A stretch of 64,000 nucleotides of DNA from Thermoplasmata archaeon (GCA_021817455.1 JAKAUW010000080.1:31162-95161); one strand, 5' to 3'; counted from the stretch's first letter, positions 53,002 through 62,913 are shown. The notes: generated from the letters alone by a model not told the origin. Translations and numbers: made by a program.

Positions 53002-53346
53002 ATGATTAAGCACGCAGAGCTTGATAAATGCCCGATAGTTTCAGCAATAAGGGAAATAGGCAGTGAATGGAATTTAATAATCATAAGGTACCTGATGACG
53101 AGAAGCATGGGCTTCAATGAGCTTCTTAGAGTAGCTAAGGGAATAAGCTCCAAGACACTTTCAAACAACCTAAAGACACTTGTCAACAGAGGGATAATTA
53201 AGAGGGAGGTAGTAGCCACCCAATCAATCAATGTTTCCTACTCCCTCACTGAGAAAGGCATGGCTTTGAAGGAAGTCATCGATCTCTTAGGGAAGTGGGG
53301 AAATGAGTGGGCCAGTGGACCTGAAAAGAGTGACCAGAAGCCATAG
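53002..53346 (+). CDS. HxlR-family winged-helix transcriptional regulator
   Basis: A 114-aa regulator. CPIVSAIREIGSEWNLIIIRYLM is the HxlR opening with its Cys; FNELLRVAKGISSKTLSNNLKTLVNRGIIKRE is the recognition helix and wing; YSLTEKGMALKEVIDLLGKWG ends the domain. Members respond to aldehydes, electrophiles or redox stress, often through that Cys. TTTATATCC at 52944-52952 is the likely TATA box. It is divergent from the pirin gene and probably controls both through the palindromes between them. Confidence 0.9.
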   Translation: MIKHAELDKCPIVSAIREIGSEWNLIIIRYLMTRSMGFNELLRVAKGISSKTLSNNLKTLVNRGIIKREVVATQSINVSYSLTEKGMALKEVIDLLGKWGNEWASGPEKSDQKP

Positions 53347-53402
53347 TTTCATGATAATTGTTTACTGCTCTGTTTTTTCTTTTCCAATAAGCTATAAGAT
53401 AA

Positions 53403-53585
53403 TCAGTGCTTCAGCTTTTCCAGTGTAATTCTTCCCATATCTTCCTGGTAGAATATGATTATGTCATCCTCACTTGAGAGGTTCAACTGTGCTGCAACTT
53501 TCTTCGGGAGTGTAATCCTGTATGATGTTCCCCTTGAAGAAATATGGGTTACATCCAGTATCTTTCGACCGTTTTCCTGTACCAT
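53403..53585 (-). CDS. AbrB/SpoVT-like DNA-binding protein
   Basis: A 60-aa swapped-hairpin protein: ILDVTHISSRGTSYRITLPKKVAAQLNLSSEDDIIIF is the AbrB/MazE-type fold, followed by GRITLEKLKH. It probably binds DNA as a dimer and autoregulates or acts as an antitoxin, but no toxin gene is adjacent. TTATAATT about 25 bases before ATG 53585 fits a leaderless start. It has a near relative, apparently frameshifted, at 34739-34926. Confidence 0.75.
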   Translation of the reverse strand: MVQENGRKILDVTHISSRGTSYRITLPKKVAAQLNLSSEDDIIIFYQEDMGRITLEKLKH

Positions 53586-53954
53586 TAAGACATTAAATGA
53601 TAGTAATTATAATTAACGAGACACTAATATATAAGGAATGCCCATTTATAATGCACTGGCAATGCTGTAGGTTTATTTTAACAAATCCTTTAAAGTGGCT
53701 CATTAATGAGTACATTTGAAATTAGTCCGGATATTTTATTTTAAACAATGTGCGGAAAGCCAACATATCGTGATCATTTTGAATGTAAACACACAATTTT
53801 TATCAGGGAAAATACTGCGCAGCTGTCCAGAAAGATATATGTAGCCAATTTCTCCAGTCCTTCAAATAATGAAATCTAATTAATTATGTTCTTCAATACA
53901 TTTTAGTGCGACTATTCCATAAGTATAAGTTCAACTTTGTTTTCTATCCCGTAG
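53586..53954. other. AT-rich intergenic region without a supported gene
   Basis: This 369-base stretch is markedly AT-rich. It holds TATA-like elements for the genes on both sides (the one at 53924-53929, TATAAG, is 28 bases before the ATG at 53955) and a 43-codon plus-strand frame at 53748-53879 that I could not support. No repeat, tRNA or hairpin of note is seen. Confidence 0.5.
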
Positions 53955-54350
53955 ATGGGAAACCTGCATCCAAGAATCTTCCTGCGTTCCCTTGAGGATC
54001 AGCTGAGGAAGGTTAAAGCCCAGTACAATGAGGCAAAATTGGAGCCAAAATACTTTGAATTATCCCCCAATGAGCTACTCAAGAACTCATCTATGTGGTT
54101 TCTAAGCGTCGTCCAGAATACCGTGCTTGAATCTGAAGGAATAACATTCCCTGCGCAAGAATTTATCGTGGATGAATCTCTTTCCCGCCAGAAAAATCCC
54201 CCTTATGGTTTGCAGTATCCATCTCTGGTCTGGTTTATGTGCAACCTTGGTGCTGAAAGGCTGGGATATCTCTTCGGAGCTGATTTCTCAAACAGGCTTG
54301 ATGATATCAGGAAGGAATACAAGATTAATGGAGGAGAATTTGATGTTTAG
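53955..54350 (+). CDS. Unrecognised protein, first of an overlapping pair
   Basis: A 131-aa soluble protein with mixed composition: RIFLRSLEDQLRKVKAQYNEAK (helical), ELSPNELLKNSSMWFLSVVQNTVL, and PYGLQYPSLVWFMCNLGAERLGYLFGADF. I recognise no family. A TATA-like TATAAG 28 bases upstream supports the ATG. Its stop lies inside the start region of the next gene (8-base overlap), so the two proteins are probably made together and may interact. Both are likely restricted to this lineage. Confidence 0.65.
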   Translation: MGNLHPRIFLRSLEDQLRKVKAQYNEAKLEPKYFELSPNELLKNSSMWFLSVVQNTVLESEGITFPAQEFIVDESLSRQKNPPYGLQYPSLVWFMCNLGAERLGYLFGADFSNRLDDIRKEYKINGGEFDV

Positions 54351-55311
54351 TCACGAGGTTCTTGATAGCTGCACTGTAATAATAATAGAGAAACTAATGC
54401 CAAGGAAGCTGAACCTTGCAGATTCCAATTCAATTGTCAAAGACGGATTCATGTTCATCTCAAGGGACAGTGGGGGACTGAAGACATACATGAACCTTGG
54501 TTTTGAACCGACCCAGGCTGAAAAAGATGCCCTCCACAATTTTCTGGCATCATGGGGTGGAGGAGAAAAGTCCAGCGTGCACAATACAATCCTGGAAATG
54601 GAATTCCCTGAGTTTGTAATTCCATTTTATGAACGGATCAATGCAATACCCGGGTGTCGCGTCGATCCAAACTTATTCCACAGCAAGGGAGATATTTATG
54701 TAAACGTTGAATACAACAAATCAGTTGCTAAGGAAGTCAATGATATTATAACTGAATTTTTGATAAAAGATCACCTGTTTTCAAAACGTTTCATTTACTC
54801 CGGGCCACAAGGCAAAGGCTTACCATACCTTCTCCAGTTATTTTCCAGAAACGGCAACAGCCTTGGAGATTTCCTGGTAGTCAAAACAGCCTGGAGGTAC
54901 GATTCAGAGCAGATCAAGAGACAGAATGAAGGAATTGTGCAGAATCTCGGCAAGTATGTTCCCAAGGAGTTTTCAGAAGGTCAGATCCAGAAACTGATTT
55001 TCAAGACCGAGGTACCTGCCATTAAAGGTAGTGCCAGGAGTGAGATTGTGAGCATGGATGACAATTTAGTGGAATTCCAGATAAAATCGAAATTTTTCAC
55101 AGATTTTTCAAATGAAGTCATAAAGCGATATACCGGGCCAATTTTTCTGCAGTTGGAAATTACCCTTGAAAAGCAGATATCATACTACATAGTTGAAAAG
55201 AGCCTCCAAATACAATTTCTAAAAGGAATAACGGAAAACTGGAAAAAGCCTGCCAGGGCTGACCACGTCAATCTCATTGAGGAAGTGGTTAGCCTTGATG
55301 AGGCGACGTAG
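54343..55311 (+). CDS. Unrecognised protein, second of an overlapping pair
   Basis: A 322-aa soluble protein starting at ATG 54343, preceded by GGAGGAG eight bases upstream. A longer frame reaches back through the previous gene but in the wrong frame for it. Recognisable only in outline: an alpha/beta pattern in VLDSCTVIIIEKLMPRKLNL, a possible small ferredoxin-like or ligand-binding unit at CRVDPNLFHSKGDIYVNVEYNKSVAKEVNDIITEF, and a C-terminal beta-rich part (GPIFLQLEITLEKQISYYIVEKS). No catalytic motif or helix-turn-helix is convincing. The function is unknown. Confidence 0.7.
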   Translation: MFSHEVLDSCTVIIIEKLMPRKLNLADSNSIVKDGFMFISRDSGGLKTYMNLGFEPTQAEKDALHNFLASWGGGEKSSVHNTILEMEFPEFVIPFYERINAIPGCRVDPNLFHSKGDIYVNVEYNKSVAKEVNDIITEFLIKDHLFSKRFIYSGPQGKGLPYLLQLFSRNGNSLGDFLVVKTAWRYDSEQIKRQNEGIVQNLGKYVPKEFSEGQIQKLIFKTEVPAIKGSARSEIVSMDDNLVEFQIKSKFFTDFSNEVIKRYTGPIFLQLEITLEKQISYYIVEKSLQIQFLKGITENWKKPARADHVNLIEEVVSLDEAT

Positions 55312-55419
55312 CAAATAATCCATAATTCTCGCTCATTTGCCATTCAAAATTGAAAAAGAAATTCCGTTTCACGGAAGATTTCAGGATGCTAACCATTCTT
55401 CCGCAGGATTTGTAAGGTA

Positions 55420-55492
55420 CGCCCTGGCCGGGATTTGAACCCGAGTCACGAGCTCGACAGGCTCGTATGATAGGCCGCTACACTACCAGGGC
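55420..55492 (-). tRNA. tRNA-Asp (anticodon GTC)
   Basis: A 73-nt cloverleaf on the minus strand: acceptor GCCCTGG pairs with CCAGGGC, discriminator G; anticodon stem CGAGC/GCTCG encloses loop CTGTCGA with anticodon GTC; the T arm reads TCGGG-TTCAAAT-CCCGG. There is no intron and the CCA end is not encoded. The discriminator G fits Asp identity. Confidence 0.95.
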
Positions 55493-55604
55493 TTTACCGT
55501 TGATTACACAGTTTTATTAAAAGTATTAGGTGATATGGCAGGTCTTTAAGCACTTTGTCCTTTATTTCGTGGCGTAAATGAAAGCATTAGAGGCAATCAG
55601 TTTC

Positions 55605-56342
55605 CTATTGCCTGTTGGCCTGTATGTCCTTGAGGTATCCAAAGTCCACTAGACCGAATTCCTCAGTTACCCCATACACCCTGAACTTGCTGGAATCTGT
55701 GTGTCTAAGAACAGGTGTAAAGTGTTCTTCACTTAGTAGGCTCTGCGCAACATCTGTCCCGGAGGAGAAGAAGCTCATTGCTGGAGTAATGAGGATCTTT
55801 GATTCTTCATTGAACACAAACGCAGGAATCTTGAACATTCCCCCGACCCTGTCCCTGAGAACAAGTGAGGGATGCTCGTGGCCCAGAATTGTAATTTTCC
55901 TGAATTTATGGTCCCGATCCCCATGGTAGATATAATACCGGTCATCCTCAAACGTTTCTGTGATCTCTATGTTTTTTCTCTTCAGGATAGTGATAAGGTA
56001 ATTGTCATGGTTCCCTCTTATAAAATGGAGTTTCAACTGCTTCTCATAGCGGGATATGAAATGCATGATATCATCCCATTCCTGAGGAAGGTTCTTAGAG
56101 AATTCGTGCTTGAAGTCACCGTTAATTATGAGCCTATCTGGGTTGTACCTTTCAATGATCCGGTCAACCATGCCTTCGACATGTTCCCTCTGTAGTTTTG
56201 GAAGGAAGAGGCCATGCAGGTTCATTTCTTCCTCAAAGCCAAGATGCAGGTCGGAAACAACTGCGGTTGATATGTCCCTCAGGTAGAGGCAGTGGAGTTC
56301 TGTTATGAACACATCATCCAAGACCTGAATTTCTTTCAACAT
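55605..56342 (-). CDS. Metallophosphoesterase (calcineurin-like), archaeal ICC-type
   Basis: A 245-aa dimetal phosphoesterase. Metal-binding motifs in order: VVSDLHLGFEEE, LIINGDFKHEFS, FIRGNHDNYL, YYIYHGDRDH and ILGHEHPSLVL. This is the set of the MJ0037-like archaeal family. Substrates in the family are poorly known (nucleic-acid ends, cyclic nucleotides). It has no signal peptide. The gene is alone, 112 bases from the tRNA-Asp and divergent from the aldose epimerase. Confidence 0.85.
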   Translation of the reverse strand: MLKEIQVLDDVFITELHCLYLRDISTAVVSDLHLGFEEEMNLHGLFLPKLQREHVEGMVDRIIERYNPDRLIINGDFKHEFSKNLPQEWDDIMHFISRYEKQLKLHFIRGNHDNYLITILKRKNIEITETFEDDRYYIYHGDRDHKFRKITILGHEHPSLVLRDRVGGMFKIPAFVFNEESKILITPAMSFFSSGTDVAQSLLSEEHFTPVLRHTDSSKFRVYGVTEEFGLVDFGYLKDIQANRQ

Positions 56343-56488
56343 CCCTGTAGGGGCAAATGAAAATTAAGGTTAGCGATTTTCAGTATGCTTGGGTATTAGA
56401 TTTGCATTGGATGTAATGCACAGGGTGAAGGCAAATCAGAAAAAAGTTAAGAAAGCCAAACTCCTATTCACTAAAGGTGTGATAAATA

Positions 56489-57310
56489 TTGATCCTTGCA
56501 GATGGCCGAAGCTCTGTGGAAATAATGGAAAAAGGCGCATATGTAAAGTCCCTTGTTCTGGATGGCCTTGAAATTCTGAAACCCAGTGAGGACGGAGTGC
56601 AGACACATGGTGGAATGGCGATTATGCTTCCTTATGCTGGAAGGGTCAGGAACGCAATGTATGTATGGGAAGGCAAGCAGTACTTGCTACCAAAGAACAG
56701 CGGCGAGCACAGCATCCATGGCTTAACGAGAGAGCTCAACTGGTCTGCTGAGAGGGCGGGTGAGAATAGAGGAATTTTTACTATCAGGCTCTCAACTTCA
56801 AATTATCCTACAGAACTGTTCCTGAAATTGGAATTTGAAATTAATTCCAGTTCATTCTCCATACATATAGAAGCTGAGAACAAGGGCAGCGTCAATGCCC
56901 CCTTCATGGCAGGAATGCATCCCTATTTCAGGTTCAAGGATTCCTGGGCCATTGATTCAAAACAGAACCTCCTTCGGCTCAACTTTGAATCAAGTTTTTT
57001 TCCTGATGGCACAATAACAGCCATAAAGCCCAAGACCCTCAGTTCCAAGGGCGGTCTGCCATTTGACAATACATATATCACAAACAGCACCCCAGTGCTT
57101 TTTGCAGGGGACAGGCGAATAATCCTAGAGAATAACAACATGCCATATCTGGTGTTGTACAATGGGCAATTCGCCGGCAAGGAGTCTATTGCAGCAGAGC
57201 CCATGAGTGCCGCCCCGGATGCATTTAACAATGGAATTGGCCTCGTATCTATTCCACCAGGGGAAAAATTTCGCTGTTCCGCAAAATTCCGTTTATCAAG
57301 CGCTCCGTAA
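56489..57310 (+). CDS. Aldose 1-epimerase (mutarotase) family protein
   Basis: A 273-aa beta-sandwich protein. SGEHSIHGLTRELNW and AGMHPYFRF hold the two catalytic His positions and SIAAEPMSAAPDAFN the catalytic Glu of galactose mutarotase. It interconverts alpha and beta anomers of hexoses, fitting the sugar metabolism elsewhere in the window. Translation begins at TTG 56489, with GGTGTGAT five bases upstream; no ATG fits before the first strand. Confidence 0.85.
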   Translation: MILADGRSSVEIMEKGAYVKSLVLDGLEILKPSEDGVQTHGGMAIMLPYAGRVRNAMYVWEGKQYLLPKNSGEHSIHGLTRELNWSAERAGENRGIFTIRLSTSNYPTELFLKLEFEINSSSFSIHIEAENKGSVNAPFMAGMHPYFRFKDSWAIDSKQNLLRLNFESSFFPDGTITAIKPKTLSSKGGLPFDNTYITNSTPVLFAGDRRIILENNNMPYLVLYNGQFAGKESIAAEPMSAAPDAFNNGIGLVSIPPGEKFRCSAKFRLSSAP

Positions 57311-57341
57311 ATTGAAAATACAAAGGATCACATCATGTAAT

Positions 57342-58466
57342 ATGAAGTATGTAAAAGCTTCAACCCTGTATAATAATGGGAAGATCCTGAAGGATGTTTA
57401 CATAGGTTTTGAGAAAGACATAGTTGAATTAAGTACGAATAAGCCAAAGGGGGAAATCATTTCCGAGGGTTTCGTGACTCCTGCATTCATAGACGCACAT
57501 GCACATATTGGCATGGCTAGGGCAGGAGAACCTTCAGGAGAGGATGAGGCAAATGAACACATGGATCCTATATATCCACTTGTGAATGCCCTTCACAGCG
57601 TATACATGGACGATACTGCCTTCAGGGAATCTGTGGAGAGCAATGTACTTTACACTGTAGTGCTGCCAGGCAGCGGAAACCCCATTGGCGGGAAAGCAGT
57701 GTTACTTAGGACGTTTGCATCAAACATCAAAGATGCTTATGTCCAGGATATAGGTATAAAAACTGCGCTTGGTTACAACCCCCGAAGCACCAAGGAATGG
57801 GAAGGCAAGCGCCCATCAACAAGGATGGGAGCAATAGCACTTCTGAGGGAGCGCTTTATAAAAGCGCGGAAACTTCTCTCAATGATAGAAGCCGGGAAGA
57901 AAGTGCAAGATGAGATCGAGCCTCTGGATGAGGTTTTTATGAGAATCCTAAAGGGGGAAGAGAGGCTTATGACACATCTTCACAGGGAAGATGATGCCTA
58001 TGTCCTTATGAGCTTAATTGACGAATTCGGTTTCAAGGCTATAATAAACCATGGAATGGACTTCTACAGGCCAGAAGTTCTGAGGGAAATGAAGGCGAGA
58101 GGCATTCCTCTGATATATGGCCCGCTTGATTCCCACCCGTACAAGGTTGAGCTGAAGCATGAAAGCTGGAGAAACTGCAAGCTCATTATGGATTCTGGAG
58201 TGAAGTTCTGCATGATGTCTGATCACCCAGTAATTTTGCAGAGAAACTTGTTCCTCACAATGAGGCACTTCCTAAAGTTTGGAATGACCAGGGAAGAGGC
58301 CGTTGCAAAACTCACCAGAGAACCTGCTGAAATTCTGGGAATAAACAACCTTGGAACCATTGAAAAGGGAAAACTTGCTTCATTTACCGTTTGGGATAAG
58401 GATCCATTTGAGCTAGATTCCCAACCCAGGCTCATAGTTGCAGAGGGTAACACTCTGAACCCTTAG
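57342..58466 (+). CDS. Metal-dependent amidohydrolase (imidazolonepropionase/dihydroorotase-like)
   Basis: A 374-aa TIM-barrel amidohydrolase. FIDAHAHIGMA carries the HxH metal site; ERLMTHLHREDDAYV and KAIINHGMDFY give the next His ligands; FCMMSDHPVIL the catalytic Asp. AEILGINNLGTIEKGKLASFTVWDKDPFEL is the C-terminal beta-sandwich typical of the superfamily. The substrate cannot be told from motifs. ATG 57342 is taken because the longer frame runs back into the epimerase gene. It is followed by the eIF2B-like gene after 29 bases. Confidence 0.85.
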   Translation: MKYVKASTLYNNGKILKDVYIGFEKDIVELSTNKPKGEIISEGFVTPAFIDAHAHIGMARAGEPSGEDEANEHMDPIYPLVNALHSVYMDDTAFRESVESNVLYTVVLPGSGNPIGGKAVLLRTFASNIKDAYVQDIGIKTALGYNPRSTKEWEGKRPSTRMGAIALLRERFIKARKLLSMIEAGKKVQDEIEPLDEVFMRILKGEERLMTHLHREDDAYVLMSLIDEFGFKAIINHGMDFYRPEVLREMKARGIPLIYGPLDSHPYKVELKHESWRNCKLIMDSGVKFCMMSDHPVILQRNLFLTMRHFLKFGMTREEAVAKLTREPAEILGINNLGTIEKGKLASFTVWDKDPFELDSQPRLIVAEGNTLNP

Positions 58467-58495
58467 GAGGCGTGGCCTTTTAAGACCGGAGAAGT

Positions 58496-59317
58496 ATGAC
58501 ATCCTTAACACCAATAGAAGCCAGGTATGAAGAATTGGTTAGAGACAATGTTTCAGGCTCTAGTGATTTGGCTGTTAAATTATGCAGGTTCTTTGAGGAG
58601 TTCTCCACATCAGATCAACAAAAACTGAAGACTATCGCAAAGAGCATCTACGCATATTTCACTGGAATGGGGCTTGTAAGAAACACTCTACTCGAGCTCC
58701 TCACCGCTCTTGAAAATGATGAAGATATTGCAGTTAAATGCCAGGAAATCCAGTTAAGGATGAATAGCCAGAGTTCAACTGCACTTGAACAAATCAGCCC
58801 CCTATTCAGTAGGAGGATAAGCGTGGCCACAATCAGCAGAAGTTCCCAGGTTTCTTCGGCACTAGTGAAGTATTCAGACAGGATCCGCGAAGTATACGTT
58901 CTGGAGAGCAGGCCTATGCTTGAGGGCTTTTATTTTCACCTGGAATTGCTGAAGAAAGGCCTCAGGTCAATACTGCTCACAGATGCCTCGATGGGAGAAG
59001 CCTGCAGAATGGCAGATTTATGCCTGGTAGGTTGTGATTCCCTGCTTGGCGATGGCACCTTGATACACAAGGCCGGCACTCTCCCACTCTTTTCCACAAT
59101 GCACTATTTTTCGAAGTGCAACTATGCCATTGGCCTAGGAATGAAGGAAGAACGGAATTGGACAATGGACACCTATCCTGAATTTAGAGAACATCCATGC
59201 AATGAACTTGGATTGGAGGATGGCAGTTGCTGGAACCGGTATTTTGAGAAGGTACCGTACGACCTTATAGATGGAGTCTGCACAGAAACTGGAATAAGGA
59301 AGTATAATACAAAGTAA
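58496..59317 (+). CDS. eIF2B-alpha/ribose-1,5-bisphosphate isomerase-like protein
   Basis: A 273-aa protein of the eIF2B-alpha/beta/delta family. An N-terminal helical region (1-100) precedes the Rossmann-like part with VYVLESRPMLEGFYF, MADLCLVGCDSLLGDGTLIHKAGTLPL and FEKVPYDLIDGVCTETGI, all family signatures. Archaeal members include ribose-1,5-bisphosphate isomerase of the AMP pathway, methylthioribose-1-P isomerase and aIF2B-like proteins. It is shorter than typical R15P isomerase (about 320 aa) and I cannot assign the subgroup. Confidence 0.78.
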   Translation: MTSLTPIEARYEELVRDNVSGSSDLAVKLCRFFEEFSTSDQQKLKTIAKSIYAYFTGMGLVRNTLLELLTALENDEDIAVKCQEIQLRMNSQSSTALEQISPLFSRRISVATISRSSQVSSALVKYSDRIREVYVLESRPMLEGFYFHLELLKKGLRSILLTDASMGEACRMADLCLVGCDSLLGDGTLIHKAGTLPLFSTMHYFSKCNYAIGLGMKEERNWTMDTYPEFREHPCNELGLEDGSCWNRYFEKVPYDLIDGVCTETGIRKYNTK

Positions 59318-59513
59318 TCCCGGCTTCAAAATCTTATATGCACAAGCTTTAGCAAACTTAGGTGCATCCTCCCATACATATGCAGGAAATTCCTCATGGG
59401 GTTGACTGGGCGCCACTCTTTTATGTAGGTATTAGGGCGAATTTTTCGCATTAACTGTGATAAGTTTTAAGTATAGAGCTAAGGTATAGATTTTACTCTA
59501 TAGTGTGGTGCAA

Positions 59514-60005
59514 ATGAAAAAGGTCATACTCAAAGATGACAAGGCAGTTTCTCCAATCATAGCGACAATTTTGCTCGTAGCAATTACCGTAGTGCTCGCT
59601 GCCACTCTTTATACTATATTGGGCGGCTATACTACTTTCCTTGGAATTTCAACACCGCAGGCTTCAATTCAAGTCAACGAGGTGGCCAACAATCCGCCTG
59701 TCTACCAGATGTATGTCGTGCAGTACGGTGGCAACATTAGCCTTTCTGAGGTGCAGATGGTGATCACAACTACAAATAATAGCGTGTATTATGACTTGCT
59801 GTCGGCAGATCAGCCCAGCGCTTCAAATGTTGGAGGGTTATGGAATATATCTGTTAAAGGTCCGCAATACTTTGGTGTTTCCACAGTAGCACTGATTTCA
59901 GGCATACCTAACGTTCATGGAGACCAGAACATCAGCCAGGTAAGGATAGTGGATCTCAAGACCCAGGGAACAATCGCCACATTTACCATGAACCAGCAAA
60001 TATAA
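59514..60005 (+). CDS. Archaeal type IV pilin-like protein
   Basis: A 163-aa secreted/surface protein. After KVILKDDKAVSPIIATILLVAITVVLAATLY comes the class III signal region: a short basic/acidic n-region, the AVSP cleavage context and a hydrophobic helix that would form the pilus core, then a Ser/Asn-rich extracellular domain with several N-x-S/T sites. GTGGTG three bases upstream marks ATG 59514; the GTGs themselves are possible alternatives. No assembly ATPase or prepilin peptidase gene is nearby, so assembly would rely on genes elsewhere. Confidence 0.82.
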   Translation: MKKVILKDDKAVSPIIATILLVAITVVLAATLYTILGGYTTFLGISTPQASIQVNEVANNPPVYQMYVVQYGGNISLSEVQMVITTTNNSVYYDLLSADQPSASNVGGLWNISVKGPQYFGVSTVALISGIPNVHGDQNISQVRIVDLKTQGTIATFTMNQQI

Positions 60006-60036
60006 TTTTCAATTAAATTTAAATTTTAATAATAAC

Positions 60037-62109
60037 TCAATTCTTGATTAGTTCCTTGAGTTCCTCAATGTTTTCCACAGGCGGAAAGCAGTTATTATCT
60101 ATGCAGACGAGTATTTTTCTGTGCGCATCTCCTGCAGAAGAAGCTTCTCCCAATAACTCAGCCAAACTCTTATTGTCATCGTTAAGAAACACAGTTTCAG
60201 CAAATGGTTCATACTTCTGCTGCATGTAATCCAAGGCTTTCCTGGAAAGTGGATGTTTCTCACCAATCTTCACCAGATAATTTGAATTTAAGGAGTACAT
60301 GATTCCTATACCCATGAAACAGTGGTACATGGCTCCCCTCTGAATATCCGATGAAAATGCATCTGCAACTGAATCTGCTGCTTCCTTCATCCTGAGGTCA
60401 GAGAGAATTGTCCCTATTCTCAGAAGGTTCAGCATCTGGACTGAGTTTCCGGATGGTATAGCTCCATCATGTCCCTCTTTCATCCTCACCGGCAGGACTT
60501 CTCCGTCAGAAGGTGATCCGAAATAACCTCCCTCTTTCTCGTCCTTGAATAGCAAATCTGCCGTCTCTGAGAGTTTCCTGGCCACCTCGATGTATTTTGC
60601 ATCCATTGTGCTTTCGAACAGTTCTATGAGGCCGAATGCAAGAAAGGCGTAGTCATCCAGATATCCGTTGATGGCGCTTTCCCCGTCCCTGTACCTGTGC
60701 AACAAGCGCCCATCACTGTACATCTTGTCGAGAAGGAAACCAGCAGCCTTCTTCGCCGAGGCAAGGAATGCCTCTTCTCCAAATGCTTTATGTGCTTTGG
60801 ACAGAGCAGCAACCATCAGGCCATTATTATCGGCGAGTATTTTGTCGTCAAGATGGGGACGTGTCCTTCCTGCTCTGTACTGAAACAGTTTCTCCCGGCT
60901 TCTGTCCAGCAATTGCTTTAAGTCCTCGACAGGCAACCCTAACCTGCCTGCCTCACTTTCAATGCTACGGTTCAGGAAAAGTATATTTTTGCCAGTGCTC
61001 CTTCCGGTTGCCTCCTCAATATAGTTTCCGGTAAGTTCGCAATTATACACCGACATGAAGATATCAGCTTCCTCTTTCCCAAGAAGCTGGAGTATCTCTG
61101 TACCCCTCCACGTGTAGAACTTTCCTTCCTCGTTTTCACTGTCTGCGTCGATTGCGCTATAGAACCCACCCTCCGGAGAAGTCATTTCCCTCTCCATGAA
61201 GGATGCAATTTCGTAAACCACATCCCTGAAAAGCTTTTCACCTGTAACTTGATATGCTTCAGTATAGGCCATCATCTGAAGTGCCTGATCGTAGAGCATT
61301 TTCTCGAAATGGGGAAGGAACCATCCGGCATCGGTCGAATATCTGTGAAACCCGAATCCAAGGTGGTCATATATGCCCCCCATTCTCATTGAAACAAGGG
61401 TCTTCTTAACCATTTCAAGGAGTTCTGTGTCTCCGGATTTTCTGTACGCCCTCAGGAGAAACATAAGATTTTGTGGAGAAGGAAACTTGGGGGCATTACC
61501 GAAACCGCCATATTCCCTGTCATAGCTCTGCTTTAGCTGTGAAATCATGGCATCTATGGTTTCCCGGCTCACAGATTTTCCCTTTCTGCTTTGAGTAACT
61601 CTCCTCAGGTCATTCAGGACTTCTTCTGCCCTCCTCTCTACTTCCTCCCTGCCCTGCGTCCAGAGCTCCTTAAGTTGCCTGGTGAGGTCAATGATTCCCA
61701 CCATCCCCCTCCTGCTTTCCCTGGGTATATATGTTAAGGCAAACACCGGGACCTTATCCGGTGTCATGATAATGTTTAACGGCCACCCTCCGGTGCCTGT
61801 CATCATTTGGCTTACGGTCATATATGCGCTGTCAATGTCAGGCCTTTCTTCCCTGTCAACCTTGATGCATACAAAAAGGTCGTTCAACTCCCTTGCCACG
61901 TACTCATTTTCAAAACTTTCCTTCTCCATGACATGGCACCAGTGGCAGGTGGAATATCCAATGCTCAGGAAAACAAGCTTGTTCTCTTCCTTGGCCCTCC
62001 TGAAAGCTTCCTCAGACCATGGATACCAGTCCACTGGATTATGTGCATGCTGAAGCAGATAGGGACTTTTCTCATTAATGAGCCTGTTTGTATGTTCATT
62101 GTCAACCAT
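60037..62109 (-). CDS. YyaL/SSP411 family thioredoxin-domain protein
   Basis: A 690-aa protein. The N-terminal domain [24 protein letters not shown] and [21 protein letters not shown] is the DUF255 thioredoxin-like region with a CxxC-like CHWC site; [15 protein letters not shown] follows. The rest (about 190-690) is a six-hairpin (alpha/alpha)6 domain with [40 protein letters not shown] and [18 protein letters not shown]. The family is widespread and resembles glycosidases, but its function is not established. It is a single gene. Confidence 0.92.
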   Translation of the reverse strand: MVDNEHTNRLINEKSPYLLQHAHNPVDWYPWSEEAFRRAKEENKLVFLSIGYSTCHWCHVMEKESFENEYVARELNDLFVCIKVDREERPDIDSAYMTVSQMMTGTGGWPLNIIMTPDKVPVFALTYIPRESRRGMVGIIDLTRQLKELWTQGREEVERRAEEVLNDLRRVTQSRKGKSVSRETIDAMISQLKQSYDREYGGFGNAPKFPSPQNLMFLLRAYRKSGDTELLEMVKKTLVSMRMGGIYDHLGFGFHRYSTDAGWFLPHFEKMLYDQALQMMAYTEAYQVTGEKLFRDVVYEIASFMEREMTSPEGGFYSAIDADSENEEGKFYTWRGTEILQLLGKEEADIFMSVYNCELTGNYIEEATGRSTGKNILFLNRSIESEAGRLGLPVEDLKQLLDRSREKLFQYRAGRTRPHLDDKILADNNGLMVAALSKAHKAFGEEAFLASAKKAAGFLLDKMYSDGRLLHRYRDGESAINGYLDDYAFLAFGLIELFESTMDAKYIEVARKLSETADLLFKDEKEGGYFGSPSDGEVLPVRMKEGHDGAIPSGNSVQMLNLLRIGTILSDLRMKEAADSVADAFSSDIQRGAMYHCFMGIGIMYSLNSNYLVKIGEKHPLSRKALDYMQQKYEPFAETVFLNDDNKSLAELLGEASSAGDAHRKILVCIDNNCFPPVENIEELKELIKN

Positions 62110-62229
62110 GATTTACACCGCAATATTGGGTTTCCAGTTTATGGAAAAGTCATGATCCCCTTATAATCATTATTGAACCAAAGCTGAAATGCCAGAATTC
62201 TCCAGATATTAGCGGCAGCATTAAGGTAA

Positions 62230-62239
62230 TTTAAATATC
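62230..62239 (+). promoter_or_regulatory. TATA box of the histidine phosphatase gene
   Basis: TTTAAATATC is centred 25 bases before the GTG at 62259, indicating a leaderless GTG start. Confidence 0.55.
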
Positions 62240-62258
62240 AGTTCTTTAATATGTATAT

Positions 62259-62861
62259 GTGGGCATAGCCATTCTCGTCAGGCATGGTGAAAGTGAGACA
62301 AACGTAAGGAACATAATATCTGCAGATTACACCGGCTATCCACTTACACAGGAAGGGAGAAACCAGGCAAGGAAAGCAGCTCTGGAACTTTCCCCCATAA
62401 GAGTGAATTTCATCGCAACAAGCCCTGTGCAGAGAGCCAGGGAAACTGCCGGAATCATAGCTTCAACTATCGGGATATCTGAATTCGTGGAACCGCGCAT
62501 TGTTGAATCGGGCATGGGCAGGTTCAACAACACCCCTCTACACCAAATTCCTAAGCTCAGCAGGAAGGAACTTGGCATGGAAACCTGGGAATCACACCAG
62601 AAGAGGTTCCGGGAAGTATTCAGCGAAGTTGAAGGAAACTGGATTTTGGTTAGCCATGAATTTCCAATCAGGGCTGCCATTTCAATGTATCTTGGACTTG
62701 ATGAACTGGAAAGCTATGGCCTGAAAATAAGGAATGCAACTATTTCCGTGATCGACATTGAAAAGGAAGAGGTTCTATGCATTGGCTCCAAATTTCTTTC
62801 CTATAGGGTAAAAACGGTCCTGAATGCGAATCATGATGCAATTTTCGGAGCCCAGAAGTGA
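62259..62861 (+). CDS. Histidine phosphatase superfamily protein (phosphoglycerate mutase-like)
   Basis: A 200-aa protein. AILVRHGESETNVRN is the RHG motif with the phosphorylated His at about residue 9; YPLTQEGRNQARKAALEL and FIATSPVQRARETAGIIA carry the two active-site Arg; WILVSHEFPIRAAIS supplies the second His. It may be a cofactor-dependent phosphoglycerate mutase or another phosphatase of this superfamily. The start is GTG 62259. It is followed by cysS after about 50 bases. Confidence 0.88.
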   Translation: MGIAILVRHGESETNVRNIISADYTGYPLTQEGRNQARKAALELSPIRVNFIATSPVQRARETAGIIASTIGISEFVEPRIVESGMGRFNNTPLHQIPKLSRKELGMETWESHQKRFREVFSEVEGNWILVSHEFPIRAAISMYLGLDELESYGLKIRNATISVIDIEKEEVLCIGSKFLSYRVKTVLNANHDAIFGAQK

Positions 62862-62913
62862 ACTTTTTGAAAAGGACAAATTTTTAGCAATGCCTCAATA
62901 TATACCAGCATAA

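Noticed and set aside
53748..53879. 43-codon plus-strand frame in the AT-rich gap
   Set aside because: The AT-rich TATA-like tract is too close to the ATG, and the composition shows no domain; it cannot be separated from chance.
56389..56571. 60-codon frame upstream of the aldose epimerase
   Set aside because: It overlaps the epimerase start, has no promoter at a fitting distance and only a short basic segment.
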